From Burkholderiales bacterium 67-32 (GTDB taxonomy: Bacteria > Pseudomonadota > Gammaproteobacteria > Burkholderiales > Burkholderiaceae_B), in assembly GCA_001898625.1 (NCBI GenBank), contig MKUP01000013.1, forward strand, positions 62,001-126,000: a stretch of DNA of 64,000 bases. The letters are read 5' to 3'. A program made the position numbers and the translations under genes. Below the pieces are notes generated by a model. The model was not told where the DNA came from. It ran no database searches and saw only the letters and a program-made list of their open reading frames with translations. The stretch's first letter is position 1. Each line of letters starts with the position of its first letter. Positions 25,288 to 32,909 of this stretch are shown in pieces.

Positions 25288-26853
25288 TCAGGGCAGCATG
25301 ACCTCGATCAGGCGCGGCCCGCGTTCGGCCATGGCGCGCCGGAACGACCGTCGCAGTTCGCTCACCGTCGTCGCGCGTTCGGCCTGCACGCCGAAGCCCG
25401 CGGCCATGCCCAGCCAGTCCAGCTCGGGGCGCGACAGTTGCAGCAGGTCGCGCACCGGCGGCGAGGCAAGCTCGTAGCCGTTGCGGCGCATCTCGTCGAT
25501 CAGAATGTTGTAGCGGCGGTTGGAGGCGATGAGGATGGTTGCGTCCACATTCTCGCGCGCCATGGACCACAAGGCCTGCACGGTGTAGAGCGCGCTGCCG
25601 TCCGATTGCAGGCCCACGACCTTGCGGTCCGGCGCGGCGATGGCGGCGCCGAACGCGGCCGGAATGCCCTGGCCGATCGCGCCGCCGGTCAGCACGATGC
25701 TGGCATGGCGCGAGGTCCGCGCGGCAATGGCGTTGAAAGGAAAGGCCAGGGTCTTGCCCTCGGCCGAAATGATGGCCTGGTCCGGCAGCCAGGCGGCCAC
25801 CACACGCGCGGCGCTCTCGGGCGTCAGGTTCTCGCCCAGGTCCTGGTCGGTCACGCGCTCGACCGGCTCCAGGCCGCGCCGGGCCAGCTTCAGGTCGTCG
25901 GCCAGAGCCGCCAGCGTAGCGGCGCCCCCCCTTCCCTCCTGGCATAGCTCGACCATGCGCGCCGGATCGCCCAGGTAGCTGGGGTAGCCCTCCACGCCGA
26001 AGAACGCCACCGGACGCCGGGCGCCGACCAACGCCACCAGGTCGAAGCCCAGCAGATAGGCATGGGCTTGTTCGGCCGCGGGGTTGAAACGGCGGATGGC
26101 CGGCAGGCCGCCGCCGTGTTCGCTGCGCGCGGGAAAAGTCTCGCCCACGACTTCGACGTTGGCCAGGCCCCGGAACCGCAGCGCCTCCATCAGCGCCGGC
26201 TCGTGCAGGGCATCGCCGCCCAGCAGCAGCAAGGTCTTCCTGCCCGCGGCGACATGGGCCGCCACCTGTTCGACCAGGCAGGCCTCCAGCACCGCCGGCG
26301 CGTCCGACACGCGGGCGGCGAAGACGGGCTCGTCCATCGCCGTCGCCTGCAGGTCCATCGGCAGGATCAGGGTATGGATGCCGCCCTGAGGCGCCATGGC
26401 GTTGGCCAGCGACTGGCGCACCGACATCACCAGCGAGGCCGGCGAATCGGCCCGGTAGACGCCGGCCGACACGGGCCGCGCCAAGGACTCGATATCGCTG
26501 GCCAGCGGCGGATCGGCCTCCACATGCCACGACATGTGTTCGCCGATCACGTTGTAGACCGACGAACCGGCGCGCCGGGCGTTGTGCAGGTTGGCGATGG
26601 CATTGGCGAAGCCCGGCCCGAGATGGGTCAGCGTCATCGCGGGCGTGCCGCGCATGCGGTAGTAGCCGTCGGCCGCGCCCGAGCACACACCTTCGAAGGC
26701 ACACAGGATGGGCCGCACCTGCGGCACGGTATCCATCGCGCCGACGAAGGGCAGTTCGGTCGTGCCGGGGTTGGCGAAACAGACCTCGATGCCCGAGGCG
26801 GCGGCGCTGCGCAGCAGCCACTCGGCACCGGTCTGCCGGTCGGAAGCGTTCAT
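25288..26853 (-). CDS. Thiamine diphosphate-dependent enzyme (benzoylformate decarboxylase / ALS-like)
   Basis: A 521-residue member of the ThDP superfamily with the three usual domains. The N-terminal PYR domain has CFANPGTTELPFVGAMD and CAFEGVCSGAADGY, whose glutamate activates the cofactor. The middle domain has LLLLGGDALHEP. The C-terminal PP domain has VLTGGAIGQGIPAAFGAA and the Mg/ThDP motif SDGS followed about 29 residues later by NRRYN. The first residue of the usual GDG motif is serine here. Annotated relatives are called acetolactate synthase large subunit or benzoylformate decarboxylase. No small subunit gene is near, favouring a decarboxylase. ATG 26853 overlaps the aminotransferase stop. 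Confidence 0.88.
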   Translation of the reverse strand: MNASDRQTGAEWLLRSAAASGIEVCFANPGTTELPFVGAMDTVPQVRPILCAFEGVCSGAADGYYRMRGTPAMTLTHLGPGFANAIANLHNARRAGSSVYNVIGEHMSWHVEADPPLASDIESLARPVSAGVYRADSPASLVMSVRQSLANAMAPQGGIHTLILPMDLQATAMDEPVFAARVSDAPAVLEACLVEQVAAHVAAGRKTLLLLGGDALHEPALMEALRFRGLANVEVVGETFPARSEHGGGLPAIRRFNPAAEQAHAYLLGFDLVALVGARRPVAFFGVEGYPSYLGDPARMVELCQEGRGGAATLAALADDLKLARRGLEPVERVTDQDLGENLTPESAARVVAAWLPDQAIISAEGKTLAFPFNAIAARTSRHASIVLTGGAIGQGIPAAFGAAIAAPDRKVVGLQSDGSALYTVQALWSMARENVDATILIASNRRYNILIDEMRRNGYELASPPVRDLLQLSRPELDWLGMAAGFGVQAERATTVSELRRSFRRAMAERGPRLIEVMLP

Positions 26854-28133
26854 GCCACCAGTTCCTGTCGCGTCGCCTCGGTCAGCGCCGCGTCGATGGT
26901 GTCCAGGCCTTGTTCGAACAAGGGCATGGGGGTATTGAGCGGGAACAGGAAACGGATCACGTTGCCGTAGCTGCCGCACACCAACAGGATCAACCCACGC
27001 GCCAGCGCGTGCTCGCGCACGGCCTGCGCCAGCACCGCCGAGGGCCGTCCCTGCTCGTCCTGCAGCTCCATGGCCAGCATGGGCCCGAGACCTCGCACCA
27101 GGCCGATGCAGCGATGCCGGGCGCGCGCCGCCTCCAGCCGCTCGCGCATCGCGCGGGCCAGCCGGTTGCCGGTCTCAAGCAGTCCTTCCTGTTCGAACAC
27201 ATCCAGGACGGCATGCGCGGCGGCCACCGCCAGCGGCGCGCCGGCATAGGTGCTGCCCAGGCCGCCCGGCGCCACCGCGTCCATGACCTCCGCCCGCCCG
27301 ACCACGGCCGACAGCGGCATGCCGCCGGCCAGACTCTTGGCCACCGTGGTCAGGTCGGCCGCCACGCCGAAATGCTCCATGGCGAACATCGCGCCGGTAC
27401 GCCCCATGCCGCACTGGATCTCATCGGCGATCAGCAGCATGCCATGCCGGTCGCACAGCGCGCGCAGGCCACGCATCAGCGCTTGCGGCGCGGGCAGGAA
27501 CCCTCCCTCGCCCTGCACCGGTTCGATCACGATGGCCGCTACGCGCGCGGCCTCGACGTCATAGCGCAACAGGTCGTCCAGCGCGGCCAGGGAACGGGCC
27601 ACCGCCTCCGGCGTGTCGGCGGACGGGAACGGCACGCGGTAGACATCTCCCGGGAAAGGGCCAAAGCCGGTCTTGTAGGGCGCGACCTTACCGGTCAGCG
27701 CCAGGCCCATCATCGTGCGTCCATGGAAAGCGCCGGTGAAACCGATGATGGCGGTCCTGCCGGTGGCCGCACGGGCGATCTTGACCGCGTTCTCCACCGC
27801 TTCCGCTCCGGTGGTGAAGAAGACCGTCTTCTTCGCGAAGTCGCCCGGCACCAGCGCGTTCAGGCGCTCGGCCAGCGTCACGTAGGAAGCGTAGGGCACC
27901 ACCTGGTAGCAGGTATGCGTGAAGCGCCGCGCCTGCTCGACGATGGCGGCCTCCACCCGGGGATGCCGGTGGCCGACGTTCAGCACGCCTATGCCGCCGG
28001 CGAAATCGATGTAGCGGCGGCCCGCCTCATCGGTCAACTCGCTGCCCGCCGCCTGCGTGGCATAGATTTCGGTCACCAGGCCCACGCCCCGCGGGCAGGC
28101 CGCGTTCTTCCTGTCGGTCCAGTTGGCGGTCAC
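26850..28133 (-). CDS. Class III (GabT-like) aminotransferase
   Basis: A 427-residue PLP enzyme of the omega-aminotransferase class. It shows TTGAEAVENAVKIARAAT, FTGAFHGRTMM, IVIEPVQGEGGF, LIADEIQCGMGRTG (D237 contacts the PLP nitrogen) and TTVAKSLAGGMPLSA with K266 as the Schiff-base lysine. Closest by pattern are 4-aminobutyrate aminotransferases. D-phenylglycine aminotransferases also belong to this class. The start is a GTG that overlaps the stop of the small upstream gene, and its own stop overlaps the next start, so translation of all three is coupled. Confidence 0.92.
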   Translation of the reverse strand: MTANWTDRKNAACPRGVGLVTEIYATQAAGSELTDEAGRRYIDFAGGIGVLNVGHRHPRVEAAIVEQARRFTHTCYQVVPYASYVTLAERLNALVPGDFAKKTVFFTTGAEAVENAVKIARAATGRTAIIGFTGAFHGRTMMGLALTGKVAPYKTGFGPFPGDVYRVPFPSADTPEAVARSLAALDDLLRYDVEAARVAAIVIEPVQGEGGFLPAPQALMRGLRALCDRHGMLLIADEIQCGMGRTGAMFAMEHFGVAADLTTVAKSLAGGMPLSAVVGRAEVMDAVAPGGLGSTYAGAPLAVAAAHAVLDVFEQEGLLETGNRLARAMRERLEAARARHRCIGLVRGLGPMLAMELQDEQGRPSAVLAQAVREHALARGLILLVCGSYGNVIRFLFPLNTPMPLFEQGLDTIDAALTEATRQELVA

Positions 28134-28363
28134 GCCCCTTCTCCCTGTTGATAGCCATCGGCCAGGCCAACGATGTCCTGCGCGAATACGGTCTGTTCGT
28201 CATCGCCGACCAGTTCCGGTTCGGACGGATGTTCGACGTAGCGGCAGATCAGCCAGACGCCGTCCTGCGGGTTCTCGATCAATTCGACGACGGCGCCGTC
28301 GTTGGTCCGCAGCCGGGCTCCCGGCTTGATGTCGATCAGATTCAACGCGTTGTGTCCGCTCAT
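28130..28363 (-). CDS. Small acidic protein of the catabolic operon
   Basis: A 77-residue protein beginning MSGHNALNLIDIKPGARLRT, followed by NDGAVVELIENPQDGVWLIC. The beta-rich, SH3/KOW-like pattern (parameter-setting glycine after a strand, then alternating hydrophobics) suggests a small barrel, but I do not recognise the family. It has no signal peptide or membrane segment. It lies three bases after the Bug receptor stop and overlaps the aminotransferase start by four bases. The tight coupling suggests a role linked to the aminotransferase or the oxygenase, for example a stabilising subunit. Confidence 0.7.
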   Translation of the reverse strand: MSGHNALNLIDIKPGARLRTNDGAVVELIENPQDGVWLICRYVEHPSEPELVGDDEQTVFAQDIVGLADGYQQGEGA

Positions 28364-28366
28364 GCT

Positions 28367-29344
28367 TTACCCTTCGGCGCGGATGTTCGCCAGCCGCGCC
28401 ACGTCCTTCCACCGCGCCAGCTCGGCCCGGTTGAAGGCGGCATAGGCGGCCGCATCCTTGGTCGAGACTTGGAAGCCCACGGTCTCGAAGCGCTGTACGT
28501 TCTCGGGCTGCTGCGCGCCGCGCACGATGATTTCGCTCAGTTTCCGGATGACGTCGGGCGGGGTGCCGGCGGCCGCGTAGGCGCCCAGCCAACTGGTCAC
28601 GACGAAGTCCGGCATGCCCGACTCCACCATGGTGGGTACGTCTGGGAGGTCCTTGGTGCGCTGGGCGCTGGTCACCGCGATGGCGCGCAGCGTGCCGGCC
28701 TTGACCAGGGCGTTGACGGCGGGCGCGTTGGCGAACGCCATGTGCACGTCGCCGTTGCGCAGACCCGAGATGACCTCGCCGCTGGACCGGTACGGAATGT
28801 GAATCACCTTCGTGCCGGCCTGGAGGTTGAACAGTTCCGAGGTGAAGTGCGCCGAGGTGCCCACGCCGTTGGTGGCGTAGTTCAGCTTGCCGGGATTGGC
28901 CTTGGCATGCTCGATCAGTTCGCTCACGTTGCGCGCCTTCACGTCGCGCCCCACCAGCAGCACGTTGACGAACTCCGCCACCTGCGCCACCGGCGTGAAG
29001 CTGGCCTGGGGGTCCACCGGCAGGTTGGGATTCAGGATGACGGGCAGGATCAGGCCGCCCAGGCCGCCCGACAACAGCACGTGGCCATCGTGCGGCTGTT
29101 GCAGCACGTACTGCTGGGCGATCGTGCCCGTGCCACCGCCCTTGTTCTCGACGATGGCCGGCTTGCCCAATTCCTTGCTCAGGATTTCCGCCATCAGCCG
29201 TCCGGCGATGTCGGTCACGCCTCCTGGCGGATAGGCGACCACGACCTTCATCATGCGCGACGGGAAACCGTCCTGGGCCCACGCGGGACAGCCGCCCAGC
29301 GCCGCGGCGCCGGCCAGCATCTTCAGCACATCTCGACGATCCAT
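28367..29344 (-). CDS. Bug-family tripartite tricarboxylate receptor
   Basis: A 325-residue periplasmic receptor. The leader MDRRDVLKMLAGAAALGGC has a double arginine of Tat type, with cleavage near AWAQ-D. The mature part has FPSRMMKVVVAYPPGGVTDI, then IVENKGGGTGTIAQQYV and PHDGHVLLSG, the normal Bug motifs. No TctAB partner is encoded nearby. Its place inside the catabolic operon points to capture of the compound degraded by the operon, likely an aromatic or aliphatic carboxylate. Confidence 0.92.
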   Translation of the reverse strand: MDRRDVLKMLAGAAALGGCPAWAQDGFPSRMMKVVVAYPPGGVTDIAGRLMAEILSKELGKPAIVENKGGGTGTIAQQYVLQQPHDGHVLLSGGLGGLILPVILNPNLPVDPQASFTPVAQVAEFVNVLLVGRDVKARNVSELIEHAKANPGKLNYATNGVGTSAHFTSELFNLQAGTKVIHIPYRSSGEVISGLRNGDVHMAFANAPAVNALVKAGTLRAIAVTSAQRTKDLPDVPTMVESGMPDFVVTSWLGAYAAAGTPPDVIRKLSEIIVRGAQQPENVQRFETVGFQVSTKDAAAYAAFNRAELARWKDVARLANIRAEG

Positions 29345-29360
29345 GTTTCGATACCCCCCA

Positions 29361-29903
29361 TCAGAAGAAGACGGTCAGCGCCTTGCCCAGCAGCACGGTC
29401 TGGTCCAGCAAGATCTCTCGCCGCAGGACCTTCCAGCCTGATTCGGTGCGGCGCAGCGTGTCGTTGCGCTTGCCGACGAACCAGGCCACCTCGGTGTCCA
29501 GGCGGTTCTGGTAGACGATGAAGCGCGAACGTGTCCGGATTTCCTCGTCCGGCCCCGTGCCGGACGTTTCCAGGATGCGTACGTTGGTCAGCAGGTGCGA
29601 GGTGCGCGAAGCGGGCTCCTCGGCCCAGTGCATACCGGTGTTGATCTGTTCGACCCGCTGGCGCAGCGTCGGCAGGCCTTCGTCGAACCACGCGGCCTCA
29701 ACGCCCTCCCGGGTCCGTTCGCGCTCGCGGTTGTCGCGCCTGACGTTGCGCGCGATGGGCATCCAGTAGCGGATGTCCTCGTGCAGCAGCGTCAGCCATT
29801 CGTCGAAGCGGCGCTCGTCCAACAGGTCGGCCTCGCGGTAGAAGAACTGTTCGACCTCGCGCAACAGGAAGGCATGGTCGGAATTCAGGTGAGTGTCGGT
29901 CAT
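29361..29903 (-). CDS. Ring-hydroxylating dioxygenase beta subunit
   Basis: A 180-residue beta subunit of an aromatic-ring-hydroxylating dioxygenase, a cystatin-like/SnoaL fold that packs with the alpha subunit. Family features are EVEQFFYREADLLDERRFDE, WLTLLHEDIRYWMPI, and the late SRFIVYQNRLDTEVAWFVGK followed by RNDTLRR. The size is normal. It lies 12 bases after the alpha-subunit stop and 16 bases before the Bug gene. Together the pair would form an alpha3beta3 oxygenase. No ferredoxin or reductase gene is present in this window. Confidence 0.92.
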   Translation of the reverse strand: MTDTHLNSDHAFLLREVEQFFYREADLLDERRFDEWLTLLHEDIRYWMPIARNVRRDNRERERTREGVEAAWFDEGLPTLRQRVEQINTGMHWAEEPASRTSHLLTNVRILETSGTGPDEEIRTRSRFIVYQNRLDTEVAWFVGKRNDTLRRTESGWKVLRREILLDQTVLLGKALTVFF

Positions 29904-29915
29904 GGCGCGCTCCGC

Positions 29916-31259
29916 TTATTCGTCGTAGGTGGGCATGAGGTCGTCCCACGAGCGCCCTTCCATGAACTGCGCCCATCTCGCGTAGTAGTTCCGGTTGTTC
30001 TCTTCGGTGAACTCGCCCGTCGTCACCGCGCCGCGCAGGCCTGGCACCGGCTTGGCGTGCCCGATGCCCATCTGGTAGTTGTAGTGCAGCGTGCGGGCGA
30101 TGGTGCCGGTGCTCGACTCGGTGGCGTAGCACCAGTTCTCCATGTCGTCGGACTCGGTCATGCCGCCCGGCCCCGAATAGCGCAGGTAGTAGGCGCGCGC
30201 CGCGTCCTTCACCTCCTGCGGGGCGTCCTTGTCGACGAGATAGATGCGCCACATCTCGGTCTCGGTCGCGCTGACCGGATGGAACACCGCGATGGTGCGC
30301 GGCTGGCGGCCGTGCACCGCCATGTTGGGGAACACGGTGCCCACGCTGTGCAGCACGCGCATGGTGCCGGCCAGGTTCTTCTCGCGTTCCTCGTACACCT
30401 TGCGGTAGTACTGCTCCACCTCGGGATAATTGGCGAAGATGGGCGTATAGGGGCTTTCCTCGTAGTACGGCGCTCGTCCAACCAGCCCGTGCCCCAGGTC
30501 CTTGAACGAGATCGACACACGGTTCGGCGTGGGATCGCGCCGGCCCTTGCCGCCGGGCCCGATGCCCACGACGTCCACCGAGCGGTGGCTGATGTCGTGG
30601 TAAAGATCGGCGTTGAAGTTCTCGGCCGCGGTCTTCCAGTTGCAGGGAATGCGCCACTTCTGCACGCCGCCTATCATCTCCGACCCGCCCGGGCTGCCGT
30701 CGCGATGGTCCAGGGCGAAGTCCAGGTACAGCTTCATGTCGCCCAGGTACTCTTCGAACGACGGTGCGTTCTCATCCCAGGTCGCCCAGATCGTGCCCTT
30801 GTAGTTCACCAGTTTCGCCACCGACTTCAGGCCCCAGTTCTTCTTGTCCAGCTCGCCGAAGTAATGGGTCTTGAAGCCCGGCACGCCCACCAGTTCGCCG
30901 GCCCGCTCGACCAGCTTGCCGTCGGTGGAATAGCTCCAGCCGTGATAGGGACAGGTGAAGGTGCGGTTGTTGCCCTGGTCGTAGCGGCACAGCCGCATGC
31001 CGCGGTGCAGGCAGCTGTTGAGCAGGACCTGGAGCTGACCCTGGCGGTCGCGGGTCAGGATGACCGAATCGTTGCCCATGCGGCTGACGAAATAGTCGTC
31101 GGGATTGGGCACCATGCTCTCGTGCCCGACGAACAGCCAGGCGCGGGAGAAGATCTGTTCCAGTTCTTCCTGGAAAATGTCCTGATTGACGTAGACTTCG
31201 CGACTGACCGTGCCCAGCTCGGCATCGACCAGCTGCTGCGGGGACCACTTCCGACTCAT
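29916..31259 (-). CDS. Ring-hydroxylating dioxygenase alpha subunit (Rieske)
   Basis: A 447-residue catalytic subunit. The Rieske [2Fe-2S] domain has NSCLHRGMRLCRY (C83, H85) and FTCPYHGWSYS (C103, H106). The catalytic domain has NWKTAAENFNADLYHDISHR, with mononuclear iron ligands H221 and H225 and bridging D218. The length and the CLHRG/CPYHGW spacing match the biphenyl/toluene/benzoate-type group. GGAGAA precedes the ATG at 31259. It is the first gene of a nine-gene operon. The 183 bases upstream, to the next gene, are the only room for its promoter. The substrate is not readable. Confidence 0.94.
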   Translation of the reverse strand: MSRKWSPQQLVDAELGTVSREVYVNQDIFQEELEQIFSRAWLFVGHESMVPNPDDYFVSRMGNDSVILTRDRQGQLQVLLNSCLHRGMRLCRYDQGNNRTFTCPYHGWSYSTDGKLVERAGELVGVPGFKTHYFGELDKKNWGLKSVAKLVNYKGTIWATWDENAPSFEEYLGDMKLYLDFALDHRDGSPGGSEMIGGVQKWRIPCNWKTAAENFNADLYHDISHRSVDVVGIGPGGKGRRDPTPNRVSISFKDLGHGLVGRAPYYEESPYTPIFANYPEVEQYYRKVYEEREKNLAGTMRVLHSVGTVFPNMAVHGRQPRTIAVFHPVSATETEMWRIYLVDKDAPQEVKDAARAYYLRYSGPGGMTESDDMENWCYATESSTGTIARTLHYNYQMGIGHAKPVPGLRGAVTTGEFTEENNRNYYARWAQFMEGRSWDDLMPTYDE

Positions 31260-31442
31260 GTATCGTTCTCCGGATTGCGTGAACGGCGGCGGGGATGCGG
31301 GCGCGGCCGGATGGCGCGCCAGCGTCCTGCCGGACATGTGTCTAAGGTAGAGGTGGGGCCTTCGGGTGTCTACGCAGGCCCAGCCATACCGGGTATGGCT
31401 GACGTGAATATCGGGCCCGCGCGGCCGGGACGGCGGAGGTCG

Positions 31443-31877
31443 TCAGCGCAGGGAATGGGCCATCTGCGCCCCATAGCGGGACAGCAGTCCACGCGCGGCG
31501 CGCACCTCCCACAACCGGTCGCCACCCTGCACGCGCGCCACCATGCGGGCCATCAGCGCCATGTGGTCGGAGCTGGGGATGGGGCAGGCATAGCGCACCA
31601 GGTTGGTCAGCGCGCGCAGCGCCAACGGCGGGGAATCCAACGCGCAGGCCGTGGCCAGCGCCCGCTCCAGCCAGGGCCGGAACACACTGGCCGGCTGCCC
31701 CTGGCGAAACAGCTGCTTGCCCCGGATGCGCTCGAATTCGGACTGCACGTAGCGGGCCTGGGTCTGCGTGACCTCGCGCAGCCCGTGCGCGGTGGCGTCG
31801 AGCCCCGCGCCCACATCCTCGACCAGGTCGCAGGCGTCCGTCCAGCGCGCGACCAGCAGCGGCGCGATGCCCTTCAT
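31443..31877 (-). CDS. Hypothetical helical protein beside the prophage
   Basis: A 144-residue protein of mainly helical make-up beginning MKGIAPLLVARWTDACDLVE. I do not recognise its family. The segment VTQTQARYVQSEFERIRG is phasin-like in spacing of glutamine and charged residues, but the match is weak. The reading frame upstream has a stop within about 70 bases, so it does not look like the tail of a larger gene cut by the prophage. It is the last host gene before the prophage and is on the same strand as the dioxygenase operon, 183 bases upstream of it. Confidence 0.5.
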   Translation of the reverse strand: MKGIAPLLVARWTDACDLVEDVGAGLDATAHGLREVTQTQARYVQSEFERIRGKQLFRQGQPASVFRPWLERALATACALDSPPLALRALTNLVRYACPIPSSDHMALMARMVARVQGGDRLWEVRAARGLLSRYGAQMAHSLR

Positions 31878-31971
31878 GATGGCGGGTGAAGCGCGCCGCG
31901 ATATTTGCGACGCCGGAAGCGTGATAAATAGGTGATCGTATCGCTTTCACCCGGCGAAATAGAATTATCCG

Positions 31972-32763
31972 TCAGAAAAGACCAGCAGGCTCTGCGTCCC
32001 TATCCCAGCTGTAAATGATCAGCTCTCGGCGATCCGCTGACTTGCCCCCACCCGCTACGGTGTAGGAGATATCCACATTCTCCATCTGGAAGCCTGCAAA
32101 CGCCGCTCGGATGTCAGGGTGGTCGTTCAGGCTCACCAGGGCCTTCCCCTTGATCGAGCGCAGTGTGCTGGCCATCAGCTCGTACTGCTCGAATGGAAAC
32201 GGGACACCATAGCCCTCGGTCTCCCAGTACGGCGGATCCAGGTAGAAGAAGGTATGAGCACGGTCGTAACGTTGGATGCAGGCTGCCCAGTCGAGCTGCT
32301 CGATGTAGGCGCTGGTCAAACGCAGATGAGCGGCGCTCAGATTCTCTTCAATGCGCAGCAGATTCACCGGGGGCGCGGTGGTGGCCGTGCCCCACGTCTG
32401 GCTTTCCACACGGCCACCGAAGGCATTGTGCTGCAAGTAGAAAAATCTGGCGGCCCGCTGGATATCGGTGAGAGTGGCCGGCACGGTCAGCTGCAGCCAC
32501 TTGAACATTTCGCGGCTGGACAATGCCCACTTGAACTGCCGGATGAACTCCTCCAAGTGGTGCTTCACCACCCTGTAGAGATTCACCAGGTCTCCGTTCA
32601 CATCGTTGATGACCTCGACCTCGGCGGGATGACGCAGGAAATACAGGGCGGCACCACCGGCAAACACCTCGACGTAGCAGGTATGCGGGGGGAACCGGGT
32701 AAGCAAAGTGTCGGCGAGGCGACGCTTGCCGCCGAGCCAGGGGATAATGGGTTGAGGGTTCAT
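31972..32763 (-). CDS. Phage Dam-type DNA adenine methylase
   Basis: A 263-residue D12-class N6-adenine methyltransferase. It has the N-terminal PIIPWLGGKRRLA, motif I VEVFAGGAALYF for S-adenosylmethionine, and motif IV FYLDPPYW for the target adenine. The order of motifs is that of GATC-type Dam enzymes. It is the last phage gene before the left end and is separated from the tail-tip gene by a hairpin. It may protect phage DNA from host restriction or alter methylation-controlled genes. The usual Mu Mom modification protein is absent here. Confidence 0.92.
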   Translation of the reverse strand: MNPQPIIPWLGGKRRLADTLLTRFPPHTCYVEVFAGGAALYFLRHPAEVEVINDVNGDLVNLYRVVKHHLEEFIRQFKWALSSREMFKWLQLTVPATLTDIQRAARFFYLQHNAFGGRVESQTWGTATTAPPVNLLRIEENLSAAHLRLTSAYIEQLDWAACIQRYDRAHTFFYLDPPYWETEGYGVPFPFEQYELMASTLRSIKGKALVSLNDHPDIRAAFAGFQMENVDISYTVAGGGKSADRRELIIYSWDRDAEPAGLF

Positions 32764-32866
32764 TTTGCAAGCCTATTTCGTGCGGTGAAACATTTCTGGT
32801 AGGCTTGGCTCGCTCTGTACAGGGTGGCGGGCCTCGCCTAGCTTGCAGCTTGCTCTGCAATCTGGG

Positions 32867-32900
32867 GACGCGACCAGGTGTTCCAGCACCTGGCCGCGTC
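32867..32900. terminator. Strong hairpin after the tail operon
   Basis: GACGCGACCAGGTG (32867-32880) and CACCTGGCCGCGTC (32887-32900) pair over 14 positions with a single A-C mismatch and a 6-base loop TTCCAG. It lies 10 bases beyond the tail-tip stop and about 100 bases before the Dam start. No clear T-run follows on either strand, so it may be a Rho-assisted terminator or an RNA-stability element. Confidence 0.6.
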
Positions 32901-32909
32901 GCCTGTCTT

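Noticed and set aside
23828-26821. Possible fusion of aldehyde dehydrogenase and the ThDP enzyme in one frame
   Set aside because: The upstream part of the frame is not the ThDP protein sequence but another frame of it. The true ThDP gene ends at 25288 and the dehydrogenase starts at 25258.
31443-31877. GntR/FCD regulator remnant cut by the phage
   Set aside because: No FCD metal-binding histidines in the expected order and a stop lies close upstream, so no evidence of a truncated larger gene.
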